Assembly: GCF_040493455.1 (NCBI RefSeq)
Contig: NZ_JANFDA010000005.1
Location: 1-64,000, forward strand
Length of the DNA stretch: 64,000 nucleotides
Reading direction: 5' to 3'
Source: Microcosmobacter sp040493455
GTDB taxonomy: Bacteria > Bacteroidota > Bacteroidia > Flavobacteriales > Flavobacteriaceae
Position 1 is the first letter of the stretch; each line of letters begins with the position of its first letter. The notes beneath the pieces are model-generated. The model had not been told where the DNA came from and made no database searches. It was given only the letters and a program-made list of their open reading frames with translations. Of this stretch, positions 53,562-63,700 are shown one piece after another. The translations under genes were made by a program, and so were the position numbers.

Positions 53562-53602
53562 GAAAACCTTTTAACGATAAAATTAACCCATTAAACCTAG
53601 AT

Positions 53603-56600
53603 ATGAAACCGCTTAACCTTTCCCTCATAATACTTCTTTTTGCGTTAGGACAAGTGGTCTTTCCTCAACAAGTCAGCATAGATAATTCTGTATCAGCTCA
53701 AGATTTAGTTCAGAACCACCTTATTCAAGGATGTGTGGAGGTTAGTAATATATCTTCTTCAGTGAATGGATCTGTTGACGGCTTTGGTAGTTTTGGTTAT
53801 TTCGATCGATCTAATTCTAACTTTCCTTTTGAAAATGGAATTATATTATCTACAGGAAATGCAAGTTCTGGAGGAAACACTTTAAACTCAGCAGTCTTAA
53901 ATGAAGGTAGTGACTCATGGGGTACAGATCCAGATCTTGAAACTGCCTTAGGGTTATCTGGAACACAAAATGCAACATCAATTGAATTCGATGTAATATC
54001 CAGTACAAACCAAATTCAGTTTAACTATATCCTAGCATCAGAAGAGTACTTTGGGAATTTCCCATGCCAGTATTCAGATGGATTTGCATTCCTAATTAGA
54101 GAGACGGGAAGTAATGGGCCTTATACCAATATTGCTGTTGTACCACAAACTTCAATACCAGTAAATACCAATACAATCCATGAAGAAATTGTTGGTTTTT
54201 GTGCTGAAGAAAACGGACAATATTTTGATGGTTATAGCATTGGTGACACCAATTATAATGGACGAACTGTAACGCTAACGGCTACTGCACCAATTACACC
54301 AGATGTACAATACCACATTAAGTTAATTATTGCAGACGAGCGTGACACCAATTATGATTCGGCAGTCTTTATACAAGGAAATAGCTTTAGTGCTTCAGTA
54401 GATCTTGGAGATGATGTAAGCACTTGTGCCGATAGTATAACTTTAGATGGAAATATTGGGAATCCAGATGCTACGTATCAGTGGTTTTTTAATGGAACTG
54501 AAATTAATGGCGCTACAGCAACAACATTTGATGCAAATGCTTCAGGAAATTATCAGGTTGTAATTACATTACCTTTAGCAGGGTCTACCTGTACAATAGA
54601 AGACGACGTAAATATAACGTTGAGTTCAACACAAAGTATGGATCCAATTTCCGATTATGAGCTTTGTGATGATATCAGTATGGATGGCGTTGAGATTTTT
54701 GATTTATCTACAAAAGATGAAGAAGTATTTAACGCGTTGCCATCTGCTAACTATAATATTTCATATCATTTATTAGAATCTTGTGCACTGAATAATACTT
54801 GTCCAATTACTGGACCTATTCAAAATGTAGCAAGCAGCCAAGCAATTTTTGTGAGAGTAGAAGATGTGGATACAGGATGTTTAGCATATACCTCATTTGA
54901 TATTGTAGTTAATCCGTTACCAAGCATTATAGATCCAACACCATTAATAGTGTGCGATGATACTAATGCAGACGGAATTACATCAATTAGCTTATCAGAC
55001 AAAGATGATGAGATTACTAGTGGGCAATCAAACTTATTTGTAACCTATCATTTTAGTCAGAGTGAAGCAGACTCTGGAGTAAATCCCATCAGTTTACCAT
55101 ATACGAATACAAATCAAACAGAACAGTTATTCGTTAGAGTTATTGACCAACAAACGGGTTGTGCGTCTACTAGCTTATTAACTGTTCAAGTACTGGATAA
55201 CCCAGTAATTAATACTGAAGATTTATATCTAGATGCTTGTGATCAGGAGCATGATGGTTTTGCAACATTTAATCTTACAGATGCCATAGATGATATCTTA
55301 CAAGGGCTAACAGGTGTAAGTATTACATACCACGAAACGCAAGATGATGCAGCTACCGGAGCAAATCCAATACCAGACCCTACAAGTTATGATAATGCAG
55401 TTCAAGATGAGCAGATAATTTATGTAAGAGTAGTTGATGATTTGACAGGATGTGCTTCTATTGCGCCTCTAGAAATTCACTCTAACTTATTATTAACTGC
55501 AACTAACATTAGAGATTTCTCAAGATGTGATACTGATAATGATGGCACTGAAAATCACGACCTTATTAATATCGCTAACATTATCATTAACGATTTACCT
55601 GACCCTACAATTACAGTAACATTTTATGAATCAGAAAGTGATAGAGATAATGCTATAAACCCAATTGATATATCTCAGCCGTATACACCTAGTTCATATC
55701 CTTTTACATTATATATTACGATAAGTAATTCTACCTGTGAGGAGGTTGATGAAATAACGCTTGATATTAACGCTATAACAGAGTTTGAGGCTGTTGGAGA
55801 CCTTCAGGTTTGTGATGAGGACCAAGACGGGTTTACTAATATAGACCTATCTCAATTCGATGATTTAGTAAATCAAGGCCAGCCAGGATTTGCAGTAACT
55901 TATTTTGCCACTCAAGCAGATGCAGATAACAATGAGAATCCTTTGCCGACAGTTTATGCTAACCCAACAAATCCGATAACCCTTTATCCCAGAATTCAAA
56001 GTACAACAACAGGATGTGCAGATTCTGATGGAGCGTTTCAATTAGAAGTTCTTCCAGCACCATTGAGTTCTGTGCCTTCAGATGTTATTATCTGTGATAA
56101 TGATCAAGATGGTTTCAGTTTAGTTGATTTGAATACTAAAGTTATTGAAACAGCTCCAGATTTAACAGATAGAACAGTCTCTTTCCATACATCTCAGGCA
56201 GATGCAGACTTTTATACAAACGCAATTAGTATGGCTTCACCATACAATGCGCAAACCGAAACAATCTTTGTAAGGATTGAAAATGATATTACTGGATGTC
56301 ATTCTACAGAATCATTCGAAATTATAGTAAACACACTACCAGTCTTTACTGCAATAGATAGTTACAACATCTGTGAAAATAATAGTGATGGTGTAGCGGA
56401 CTTTGTTTTTGAAACAAAAGATTTAGAAATCCTAGATGGGCAAACAGGCAAGCAAGTGTTATACTATACAAATCAATCTGATGCCGATAATCGTGTTAAC
56501 GACATTGATAAAACACTAGCTTATCAAAATATATCGAACCCACAAACAATTTTTGTTAGAGTGGAAAACTTAACTGACCAAGATTGTTATGGTACATCAT

Positions 56601-58441
56601 CTTTTACCATAGAAGTTGGAACAAATCCAGAATTCAATATGCCTGCTGATTGGTTTGTGTGCGATGATTTAAGTAATGATGGCTCAGAATTGTTTGATTT
56701 AAACTTGAAAGTTCAAGAAATTTCGCAAGGCATAAATGATACATTAGACATTACATTCCATACATCCCAATCGGATGCAGAAAGTGGGAATAATGCTTTA
56801 CCTCTAGAATTTGCCAATACTGTTAATCCTCAAACCATTTACGCAAGAATAGACAATGGTACTATTTGTAACTCAATAGCTTCTTTTGAACTTAATGTTA
56901 TTCAATCACCAGAAGTAGCAAATGCTACTAGTACTGTGACAGTCTGCGATGATGATTTTGATGGGATTGTTACTGTAGACTTAACAATTTCTGAAATAGA
57001 CATTTTAGATGTAAGGCAAGACGATATAGTTATTTCGTATTTCGAGACTATAGAAGATCTACATAATGATCAGAATGCTATCAATAATCCAGAAGCGTAT
57101 ACTAATCTTTCTAATCCACAAACAGTATATGTAAAGGTCAATAATACCATCTCAAACTGCTATGTTACAGTTCTTGTTGATATAGTTGTCAATTTACCTC
57201 CTGCAATCAATGATTTTGGGACATATGAAATCTGTGATAACGAAGATAACAGTTTTGACCTCACAGAAATTAATGAAGTGGTAACAGAAAATACGTTTAA
57301 TATACTTTATACCTACTATACGAACCTTACTGATGCTGAAAATGCTGAAAACGCATTAAATACTAATTATACGTACCAATCCAATAATGATCAACTATTT
57401 GTGAGAGTACAATACAGTACAACACACTGCTATTTTATTTATCCGTTTACCCTTCAGGTGAATCCTAATCCAGTGGCAAATGAGCCAAACGATATGGAGG
57501 CTTGCGATGACGATTTTGATGGACTTTTGGTATTTGACCTTTCAACACAAAACGATAGTATTCTTGGAGGACAAAACCCAGCAATATTTAACGTTAGCTA
57601 TTACACGAGCGTTAGTGATGCTGAAGCAGGTATAAACGAATTACCATCAGAATATGAAGCTATTGATGGTGAAGAAATTATTGCCAAGGTTGAAAATACC
57701 AACACAGGTTGTTACAGCCTTACACAATTCAATACCATTATCAATCCAAGACCAGAAGTAGATATTCCAGATCAAGTAATATGCTTGGATAATTTACCAC
57801 TTTATGTAAGTGCTAATACAAATCAACCAGGAGATACATACTTATGGTCAACAAATCAAACAACTCCAGAAATAGAAATTACTGAAATAGGAAACTATTG
57901 GGTAACGGTTACCACACCACTAGGTTGTGTAACGACAGAACACTTTGCAGTATCAGAGTCTGAACAAGCAACAATTGAGTTGACAGAAACAGTAGACTTT
58001 TCTGATCCAAATAATATAACAGTAACCATAAGCGGTATAGGTAATTACCTGTATATCTTGGATGATGGAGAACCTCAAGAGTCTAACGTATTTGAAAATG
58101 TACCACTAGGCTATCACACTATAACAGTAATCGACCTCAATGGATGTGCTGAGATTACGAAAGAAGTTGTGGTGATTGATGCTCCAAAATTCTTGACACC
58201 AAATAATGATGGCTATTTCGATACTTGGCACATTACAGGTGTAGAAACTTTACCAGGTACTACGATCTATATTTTTGATAGATATGGTAAGCAAATAGCG
58301 TTTTTGACCTCTACTTCGAGAGGTTGGGACGGAACCTATAATGGGTATGATATGCCTTCGACTGACTACTGGTTTTTGGCCAATGTAAAAAAGGATGATA
58401 TAGAATTCGAAGTCAGAGGTCATTTTGCACTTAGGCGATAA
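53603..58441 (+). CDS. Giant choice-of-anchor L, multi-repeat T9SS type B protein
   Basis: This 1612-residue surface protein has a signal peptide (FALGQVVFPQ) and then a choice-of-anchor L domain (about 25-270, GFGSFGYFDRSNSNFPFENGI, LASEEYFGNFPCQYSDGFAF). An Ig-like unit follows, and then about 11 repeats of 85-95 residues (about 350-1390), each opening with a CDxxxDG loop and closing near NPQTIFVRVEN..TGC. A second Ig-like unit (YLWSTNQTTPEIEI) and the type B sorting domain (FLTPNNDGYFDTW, IFDRYGKQIAF, GWDGTYNG) end it. It looks like a calcium-tolerant adhesin or matrix protein exported by T9SS. The gene at 58519 is a shorter paralogue. Confidence 0.88.
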   Translation: MKPLNLSLIILLFALGQVVFPQQVSIDNSVSAQDLVQNHLIQGCVEVSNISSSVNGSVDGFGSFGYFDRSNSNFPFENGIILSTGNASSGGNTLNSAVLNEGSDSWGTDPDLETALGLSGTQNATSIEFDVISSTNQIQFNYILASEEYFGNFPCQYSDGFAFLIRETGSNGPYTNIAVVPQTSIPVNTNTIHEEIVGFCAEENGQYFDGYSIGDTNYNGRTVTLTATAPITPDVQYHIKLIIADERDTNYDSAVFIQGNSFSASVDLGDDVSTCADSITLDGNIGNPDATYQWFFNGTEINGATATTFDANASGNYQVVITLPLAGSTCTIEDDVNITLSSTQSMDPISDYELCDDISMDGVEIFDLSTKDEEVFNALPSANYNISYHLLESCALNNTCPITGPIQNVASSQAIFVRVEDVDTGCLAYTSFDIVVNPLPSIIDPTPLIVCDDTNADGITSISLSDKDDEITSGQSNLFVTYHFSQSEADSGVNPISLPYTNTNQTEQLFVRVIDQQTGCASTSLLTVQVLDNPVINTEDLYLDACDQEHDGFATFNLTDAIDDILQGLTGVSITYHETQDDAATGANPIPDPTSYDNAVQDEQIIYVRVVDDLTGCASIAPLEIHSNLLLTATNIRDFSRCDTDNDGTENHDLINIANIIINDLPDPTITVTFYESESDRDNAINPIDISQPYTPSSYPFTLYITISNSTCEEVDEITLDINAITEFEAVGDLQVCDEDQDGFTNIDLSQFDDLVNQGQPGFAVTYFATQADADNNENPLPTVYANPTNPITLYPRIQSTTTGCADSDGAFQLEVLPAPLSSVPSDVIICDNDQDGFSLVDLNTKVIETAPDLTDRTVSFHTSQADADFYTNAISMASPYNAQTETIFVRIENDITGCHSTESFEIIVNTLPVFTAIDSYNICENNSDGVADFVFETKDLEILDGQTGKQVLYYTNQSDADNRVNDIDKTLAYQNISNPQTIFVRVENLTDQDCYGTSSFTIEVGTNPEFNMPADWFVCDDLSNDGSELFDLNLKVQEISQGINDTLDITFHTSQSDAESGNNALPLEFANTVNPQTIYARIDNGTICNSIASFELNVIQSPEVANATSTVTVCDDDFDGIVTVDLTISEIDILDVRQDDIVISYFETIEDLHNDQNAINNPEAYTNLSNPQTVYVKVNNTISNCYVTVLVDIVVNLPPAINDFGTYEICDNEDNSFDLTEINEVVTENTFNILYTYYTNLTDAENAENALNTNYTYQSNNDQLFVRVQYSTTHCYFIYPFTLQVNPNPVANEPNDMEACDDDFDGLLVFDLSTQNDSILGGQNPAIFNVSYYTSVSDAEAGINELPSEYEAIDGEEIIAKVENTNTGCYSLTQFNTIINPRPEVDIPDQVICLDNLPLYVSANTNQPGDTYLWSTNQTTPEIEITEIGNYWVTVTTPLGCVTTEHFAVSESEQATIELTETVDFSDPNNITVTISGIGNYLYILDDGEPQESNVFENVPLGYHTITVIDLNGCAEITKEVVVIDAPKFLTPNNDGYFDTWHITGVETLPGTTIYIFDRYGKQIAFLTSTSRGWDGTYNGYDMPSTDYWFLANVKKDDIEFEVRGHFALRR
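54655..57770 (+). repeat. About 11 tandem coding repeats, CDxxxDG units
   Basis: Unit starts are seen as YELCDDISMDG, LIVCDDTNADG, LDACDQEHDG, SRCDTDNDG, QVCDEDQDG, IICDNDQDG, NICENNSDG, FVCDDLSNDG, TVCDDDFDG, EICDNEDN and EACDDDFDG. Most then have an FDL/IDL strand and a YHxSQxDAD stretch. The units are diverged at DNA level, so slippage is unlikely. The Asp loops may bind calcium. Confidence 0.75.
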
Positions 58442-58488
58442 TATAACTGCTTTAACACTTTTTTGGTTTTAATAGGAATTAGCATGCG

Positions 58489-58496
58489 TATCTTTG
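58489..58496 (+). promoter_or_regulatory. -7 box for the second choice-of-anchor L gene
   Basis: TATCTTTG 22 bases before the ATG, with a TTG at 58463-58465 upstream (23-base gap). A reasonable Bacteroidota promoter; it implies separate transcription from the large upstream gene. Confidence 0.55.
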
Positions 58497-58518
58497 CAGT
58501 TGGCTATTTAAAATTGCA

Positions 58519-60855
58519 ATGAAGAACTTCCTATTACTATGTTTCGTATGTCTAAGCATGTCTCTATATGCGCAAAACATTCAGGTAGATAGTCAAACAT
58601 TTTCGGCACAACAACTTATAGAAGATATTCTTATTGATAGCGATTGCATCAGTAATGTACAAGTCACTAATGTCGTTGGAGGTGATTTTGGAGGAGCAGA
58701 TCAAAGCTATGGTTTTTTCGATGCTACTGGAACAACCTTCCCGTTTCAAAGCGGTTTGGTAATGAGTACAGGACGTTTACAAAATGTACCTGGACCCAAT
58801 GCATCGTTGAGTGATGATGACGCTCCAAATTGGACAGGAGACAATGATCTCGAGGTAATTCTCAATGAAAGCAATACAATTAATGCCACAATTTTAGAAT
58901 TCGATTTTACTGCCGTAGCATCTCAAGTGAGCTTTCGTTACCTTTTTGCTTCAGAAGAATACCAAGAAGGAAATCCTAATACATGCCAGTTTTCGGATTT
59001 ATTTGGGTTCTTAATACGCCCAGCAAACCAAACTCAATACACCAATATTGCATTAGTACCAGACACACAAACACCAGTTAAGGTAACTACAGTGCATCCT
59101 GGTATTCCTGGTGGTTGCGAAGCACAAAATGAATTTTATTTTGAAAGCTTCAATGGAACCAATGTGCCTATAAATTTTAATGGGCAAACCAAGGTGCTTA
59201 CAGCTACAGCGAATATAGTACCTAATCAACCATATCACGTGAAGTTGGTTATCGCCGACGAACAAAATTTCAGGTTCGATTCCGCTGTATTTTTAGAAGC
59301 AGGGAGTTTGCAATTATCAACAGATTTAGGACCTAATAGACTACTCTCAACCTATAATGCTGTTTGTGAAGGTGATACTGTAACCTTAAATGCATTTCAA
59401 CAAGGTGCTAGCTATATATGGTCTGTTGACGGAGTGCCACAAAGCCAAGTACCGTGTCTCAATTGTTCTGAATTTGAAGTATCCCAACCAGGAACCTATT
59501 CCGTAGAAGTATTTCTAGACAATAACTGCATGTCGTTTGGAGACGTCATTATTGAATATGCAGAAAGACCAGACGTTGTCAATGCTACAATGACAGAATG
59601 CGATACTAATTCAGACGGGCTGTCTTTTTTCAATTTATTTGATGCTGAAAGTGTTATTGTAGATAATGATACTAGCCTGAACCTTGTAAATTTCTTCTTA
59701 ACAGAAGACGATGCCATCAATAATAGTGATCCAATTTCTAATGCTGATAATTTTCAAAATACAATACCTTCTCAAATTGTATATGCAAGAGTCATTAACC
59801 AGAGTAATTGTAGTAGCATCGCAGAACTTCAACTAGAAACATCGAACAATAACATAGTAGTGCCAGATCTGAACGCTTGTGATGAAAATGAAATCGATGG
59901 AATCACGACATTTGACTTACGAGAAATAGAAGCAAGTATCCAATTCCAAATCCCTGGAAATGCCGAAGTCGCTTATTATGGAACAGAAGAAGACGCTTTT
60001 AGCGAGCAAAATGAGCTGAGCTTAGACTATCAAAACACAATTCCCTTTTCAGAAATTATTTATATAAAAGTTGAAAATTCTGGACAATGTTTTGCAATTG
60101 CTCAAGTACAATTGAATGTCCTTTACACACCACAATTGTTGCCAGATGAAAGTGTAGTGTATTGCTTGAATACCTTCCCAGATACTATTGAATTGATTGG
60201 TGGTGTATTGAATGATTCGCCAAGTAACTATTATTACGAATGGTTATTCAATGGCTCATCAACCGCAGTAAACACGTCCTTTAATAATGTCAGTGAAGCT
60301 GGAGTTTACACAGTTATTGTTACAGATCCAAATGGTTGCAGTTCGCAACGCACTATTGAAGTAACAGCCTCTAACATTGCTACTATAGATGACGTAACGA
60401 TTGAAGAAGTGAGCACTAATAATACGATAACCGTAGCAGTAAGTGGAGAAGGGTTTTATGAATATGCCTTGGACGATCCCGATGGATTTTATCAAGAAGA
60501 AAATACATTTACCAATGTCTCAGCAGGATTTCATACCGTCTATGTTCGTGATCGAAACGGTTGTGGTATTACAGAGAAGCTAGTTTCCGTTTTAGGATTC
60601 CCAAAATTCTTCACACCAAATGGCGATATCTATAACCCATTATGGAAACCAAAAGGCGTTAATGAAGCGTTTAATGTTGGCATATCCATAGACATCTTTG
60701 ATCGCTATGGTAAACTAATTTCCAGAATCAATCACTTAAGTCCAGGTTGGGACGGAACACTCAACGGAAGACCATTGCCAGGCAGCGATTATTGGTTTGT
60801 AGCCACATTGCTAGACGGAAGAACTTACACAGGACATTTTGCCTTAAAGCGATAG
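58519..60855 (+). CDS. Choice-of-anchor L T9SS type B protein, shorter paralogue
   Basis: This 778-residue protein has a signal peptide (SLYAQ) and a choice-of-anchor L domain (about 20-275, SYGFFDATGTTFPFQSG, FASEEYQEGNPNTCQFSDLFGF). An Ig-like unit (SYIWSVDGVPQS) and two CDxxxDG repeats (TECDTNSDG, NACDENEIDG) come next, and then a second Ig-like unit. The type B sorting domain (about 690-778, FFTPNGDIYNPLW, IDIFDRYGKLIS, GWDGTLNGRPLPGSDYWF) ends it. The layout is that of the 53603 protein with nine fewer repeats, so the two arose by duplication. Exported by T9SS. Confidence 0.88.
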   Translation: MKNFLLLCFVCLSMSLYAQNIQVDSQTFSAQQLIEDILIDSDCISNVQVTNVVGGDFGGADQSYGFFDATGTTFPFQSGLVMSTGRLQNVPGPNASLSDDDAPNWTGDNDLEVILNESNTINATILEFDFTAVASQVSFRYLFASEEYQEGNPNTCQFSDLFGFLIRPANQTQYTNIALVPDTQTPVKVTTVHPGIPGGCEAQNEFYFESFNGTNVPINFNGQTKVLTATANIVPNQPYHVKLVIADEQNFRFDSAVFLEAGSLQLSTDLGPNRLLSTYNAVCEGDTVTLNAFQQGASYIWSVDGVPQSQVPCLNCSEFEVSQPGTYSVEVFLDNNCMSFGDVIIEYAERPDVVNATMTECDTNSDGLSFFNLFDAESVIVDNDTSLNLVNFFLTEDDAINNSDPISNADNFQNTIPSQIVYARVINQSNCSSIAELQLETSNNNIVVPDLNACDENEIDGITTFDLREIEASIQFQIPGNAEVAYYGTEEDAFSEQNELSLDYQNTIPFSEIIYIKVENSGQCFAIAQVQLNVLYTPQLLPDESVVYCLNTFPDTIELIGGVLNDSPSNYYYEWLFNGSSTAVNTSFNNVSEAGVYTVIVTDPNGCSSQRTIEVTASNIATIDDVTIEEVSTNNTITVAVSGEGFYEYALDDPDGFYQEENTFTNVSAGFHTVYVRDRNGCGITEKLVSVLGFPKFFTPNGDIYNPLWKPKGVNEAFNVGISIDIFDRYGKLISRINHLSPGWDGTLNGRPLPGSDYWFVATLLDGRTYTGHFALKR

Positions 60856-60952
60856 CTTTTTGCTGAAAGTAGCTCAATGTTAAATATGAACCAATTAATC
60901 CTCAAAAGAGCAGTTATCTTTTGTAAATTTAAGGCTCTTAAAATACATCTTG

Positions 60953-62956
60953 ATGCGCTTTAAAATTGAATCAGAATTTAGTCCAACTGGAGATCAACCA
61001 GAAGCAATAGCAGAACTCGCTACAGGAATAGATTCAGGAGAAAAATATCAAACCCTACTTGGTGTAACAGGATCAGGTAAAACCTTTACTGTAGCTAATG
61101 TTATTCAAGAAGTGCAACGACCAACATTGGTTTTGGCGCACAATAAAACCTTAGCAGCGCAGCTGTATTCAGAGTTCAAGCAATTCTTTCCAAACAACGC
61201 CGTAGAGTATTTTGTATCCTATTATGATTACTATCAACCAGAAGCCTACATTCCAGTCTCCGGAACCTATATAGAGAAAGACCTATCCATAAACGAAGAA
61301 ATAGAAAAGATGAGGTTGAGCACTACATCATCACTATTATCTGGGCGTAGAGATGTATTGGTAGTAGCTTCAGTATCCTGTTTGTATGGTATTGGAAACC
61401 CAGTGGAGTTTCAAAAGAATGTTATCTCGTTAGAACGCGATCAGGTTATATCTAGAACCAAATTATTACATCGTTTAGTTCAGAGTTTGTATTCCAGAAC
61501 CGAAGCTGATTTCAATAATGGTAATTTCAGAATAAAAGGAGATACAGTAGATGTATTTCCGGGTTATGCTGACCATGCGTATCGTATTCATTTTTTTGGA
61601 GATGAAATTGAAGAGATTGAAGCTTTTGATGCGCAATCCAATCAAGTTATTGAAACCTACGATCGACTCAATATTTATCCTGCAAACATGTTTGTAACCT
61701 CGCCAGAGGTGCTTCAGAATGCCATAAAAGAAATACAAGATGATCTGGTAAAACAGCACGATTATTTTAAAGACATAGGAAAACATCTTGAAGCAAAGCG
61801 ATTAAAAGAACGTACAGAGTTCGATTTAGAAATGATTCGAGAGTTGGGTTACTGTTCAGGGATTGAAAACTATTCGCGCTATTTGGATGGGAGAGCAGCA
61901 GGTACACGACCATTCTGCCTCTTAGATTATTTCCCTGAAGATTACCTCATGGTTGTAGACGAAAGCCATGTCACTATTTCGCAAGTCCATGCTATGTATG
62001 GAGGCGACCGAAGTAGAAAAGAAAATCTCGTAGAATATGGATTCCGATTACCAGCAGCGATGGATAACAGACCATTGAAGTTCGAAGAATTTGAAGCTCT
62101 GCAAAATCAGGTCATATACGTCAGTGCAACACCAGCAGATTACGAAATGCAAAAGACAGGAGGCATCTATGTAGAACAGGTCATAAGACCAACAGGACTG
62201 CTAGACCCAATCATAGAAGTTAGACCAAGTTTGAATCAAATTGATGATTTAATTGAAGAGATACAAGTCAGAGTTGAAAAAGATGAACGCACATTAGTAA
62301 CAACCTTGACCAAGCGTATGGCAGAAGAATTGGTGAAATACCTTACCAGAATTCAAATCCGATGTCGATACATTCATAGCGATGTAGATACACTAGAACG
62401 TGTTGAGATTATGCAAGATCTGCGCAAAGGCTTGTTCGATGTATTGGTTGGTGTAAACTTGTTGCGCGAAGGTCTGGACTTGCCAGAAGTATCATTAGTA
62501 GCAATTCTGGATGCAGATAAAGAAGGTTTCTTAAGATCCACACGATCATTAACCCAAACAGTTGGTAGAGCAGCACGTAACCTTAATGGAAAGGCAATAA
62601 TGTATGCCGATAAGATTACCAAGAGTATGCAGAAGACCATCGACGAAACCAATTACAGGCGAGATAAACAAATAGCATACAATACGGCAAACAATATCGA
62701 GCCAAAAGCACTCAATAAAAGCTTAGATAATGCACTGTCCAAAAATTCAGTAAGTACTTATTATTACGAATTAGAAGCTCGAAAAGCTGCCGAGCCTGAA
62801 TCGGAATACTTATCGAAACCAGAACTCGAAAAGAAAATTCGTGAAAACCGCAAGCATATGGAAAATGCTGCTAAAAATCTAGATTTTATGGAAGCAGCAA
62901 AGTTTAGAGATACAATAAAAATGTATCAGGAAAAAATAGAGAAATTAAAAGCGTAG
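60953..62956 (+). CDS. uvrB: Excinuclease ABC subunit B
   Basis: UvrB is the damage-recognition helicase of nucleotide excision repair. The order is Walker A GVTGSGKTFT (about 39-48), the beta-hairpin YYDYYQPEAY, the DESH box VVDESHV, the helicase motifs VLVGVNLLREGLDLPEVS and TVGRAARN, and a C-terminal UVR motif (ENAAKNLDFMEAAKFRD). The ATG at 60953 is preferred over the TTG one codon before. Length is normal at 667 residues. A TerB-like gene is convergent 7 bases beyond. Confidence 0.97.
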   Translation: MRFKIESEFSPTGDQPEAIAELATGIDSGEKYQTLLGVTGSGKTFTVANVIQEVQRPTLVLAHNKTLAAQLYSEFKQFFPNNAVEYFVSYYDYYQPEAYIPVSGTYIEKDLSINEEIEKMRLSTTSSLLSGRRDVLVVASVSCLYGIGNPVEFQKNVISLERDQVISRTKLLHRLVQSLYSRTEADFNNGNFRIKGDTVDVFPGYADHAYRIHFFGDEIEEIEAFDAQSNQVIETYDRLNIYPANMFVTSPEVLQNAIKEIQDDLVKQHDYFKDIGKHLEAKRLKERTEFDLEMIRELGYCSGIENYSRYLDGRAAGTRPFCLLDYFPEDYLMVVDESHVTISQVHAMYGGDRSRKENLVEYGFRLPAAMDNRPLKFEEFEALQNQVIYVSATPADYEMQKTGGIYVEQVIRPTGLLDPIIEVRPSLNQIDDLIEEIQVRVEKDERTLVTTLTKRMAEELVKYLTRIQIRCRYIHSDVDTLERVEIMQDLRKGLFDVLVGVNLLREGLDLPEVSLVAILDADKEGFLRSTRSLTQTVGRAARNLNGKAIMYADKITKSMQKTIDETNYRRDKQIAYNTANNIEPKALNKSLDNALSKNSVSTYYYELEARKAAEPESEYLSKPELEKKIRENRKHMENAAKNLDFMEAAKFRDTIKMYQEKIEKLKA

Positions 62957-62963
62957 TCTTTTC

Positions 62964-63365
62964 CTAGTTATACTGAACTTTAAAAATATCGATTAAGAAA
63001 TCTGGTGGAACAATTTTGTTAGGGAAACTTTCCATAAGGTCCAATACCTTATTAATTGACTCATGACTCAATCCCATTCGTAATCCAAAGTTATGTAGCT
63101 TCACCAATTGTTTTGGCGTAATATGTTTGTCAACATTCATTAATAATACCAATCTATGGAACTGTACAATACGCTCACTGTGCGACTTTAAATGTACATA
63201 AGTAACAGGATGCTCAAATAAGTAATCAAAATCTTCTTGAGAAATATCTAATTGTCTAGCAACACCTAGTAAGAAGTTATATTCAATGGATTTTATGCTT
63301 TCGTCTGTCATTGCGAACGCTATCATCTCGGATAGCAAGCTCAACTTTTCTTTTCGGTTAATCAT
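62964..63365 (-). CDS. TerB-like small protein adjacent to uvrB
   Basis: This 133-residue, all-helical soluble protein (RKEKLSLLSEMIAFAMTDESI, FLLGVARQLDISQEDFDYLF) resembles the TerB/DjlA-N fold seen in many Bacteroidota next to uvrB, sometimes mislabelled as excinuclease subunit B. Role unknown. It is convergent with uvrB. Confidence 0.75.
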   Translation of the reverse strand: MINRKEKLSLLSEMIAFAMTDESIKSIEYNFLLGVARQLDISQEDFDYLFEHPVTYVHLKSHSERIVQFHRLVLLMNVDKHITPKQLVKLHNFGLRMGLSHESINKVLDLMESFPNKIVPPDFLIDIFKVQYN

Positions 63366-63700
63366 AACTGAGGGATTTACTATGGTAAAGTTACCGATAT
63401 CAAATAAGCTGTTATCGTAGTAATAATGCGACTTGTCGAAAAATAAATAGTACTTGGTCGATTTTATTTTACGTTGGTCATTTTACAACTATGTAGTTCG
63501 TCGATAAAATGAAATGTAACTTACTGATATGTAATTAATTAAACATTTTATTTTGAATGAATTTTCATGCAAATCCCAAAATTCTAGTTTATCACTTGTT
63601 AGATTTTTCTTTCAAAAGCAAATAAAGGAAACATGAAATTTGATGACCATTTTACTTAACTACGATGAGGTAGTATATAATCTTTTTAAAGCTATTAATT
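63366..63700. other. AT-rich intergenic stretch
   Basis: 335 bases between the TerB-like gene and the start of the next secreted protein, with no credible gene. It contains the ACTAC/GTAGT dyad at 63659 and several A/T-rich runs, and must hold the promoters of both divergent genes. Confidence 0.6.
63659..63674. promoter_or_regulatory. ACTAC-GTAGT dyad before the last gene
   Basis: ACTACGATGAGGTAGT: five-base arms around a six-base centre, 26 bases before the ATG at 63701. The GAYGAGGTAGT half, followed by AATCT, also occurs near 16311 upstream of the small sigma operon. Confidence 0.3.

Larger units (their letters stand above)
53039..53602. other. Gene-poor gap between type-B T9SS genes
   Basis: A 564-base stretch without a full gene. 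It holds a 71-codon frame broken by TAG (53181-53393) and a 26-residue hydrophobic frame (53481-53561), both listed separately. The last 40 bases before 53603 (GATAAAATTAACCCATTAAACC) are probably the leader of the next gene. Confidence 0.6.

Noticed and set aside
54655..57770. CRISPR-like or DNA-level tandem repeat array
   Set aside because: The periodicity is in the protein; the units differ strongly at base level and there are no spacers.
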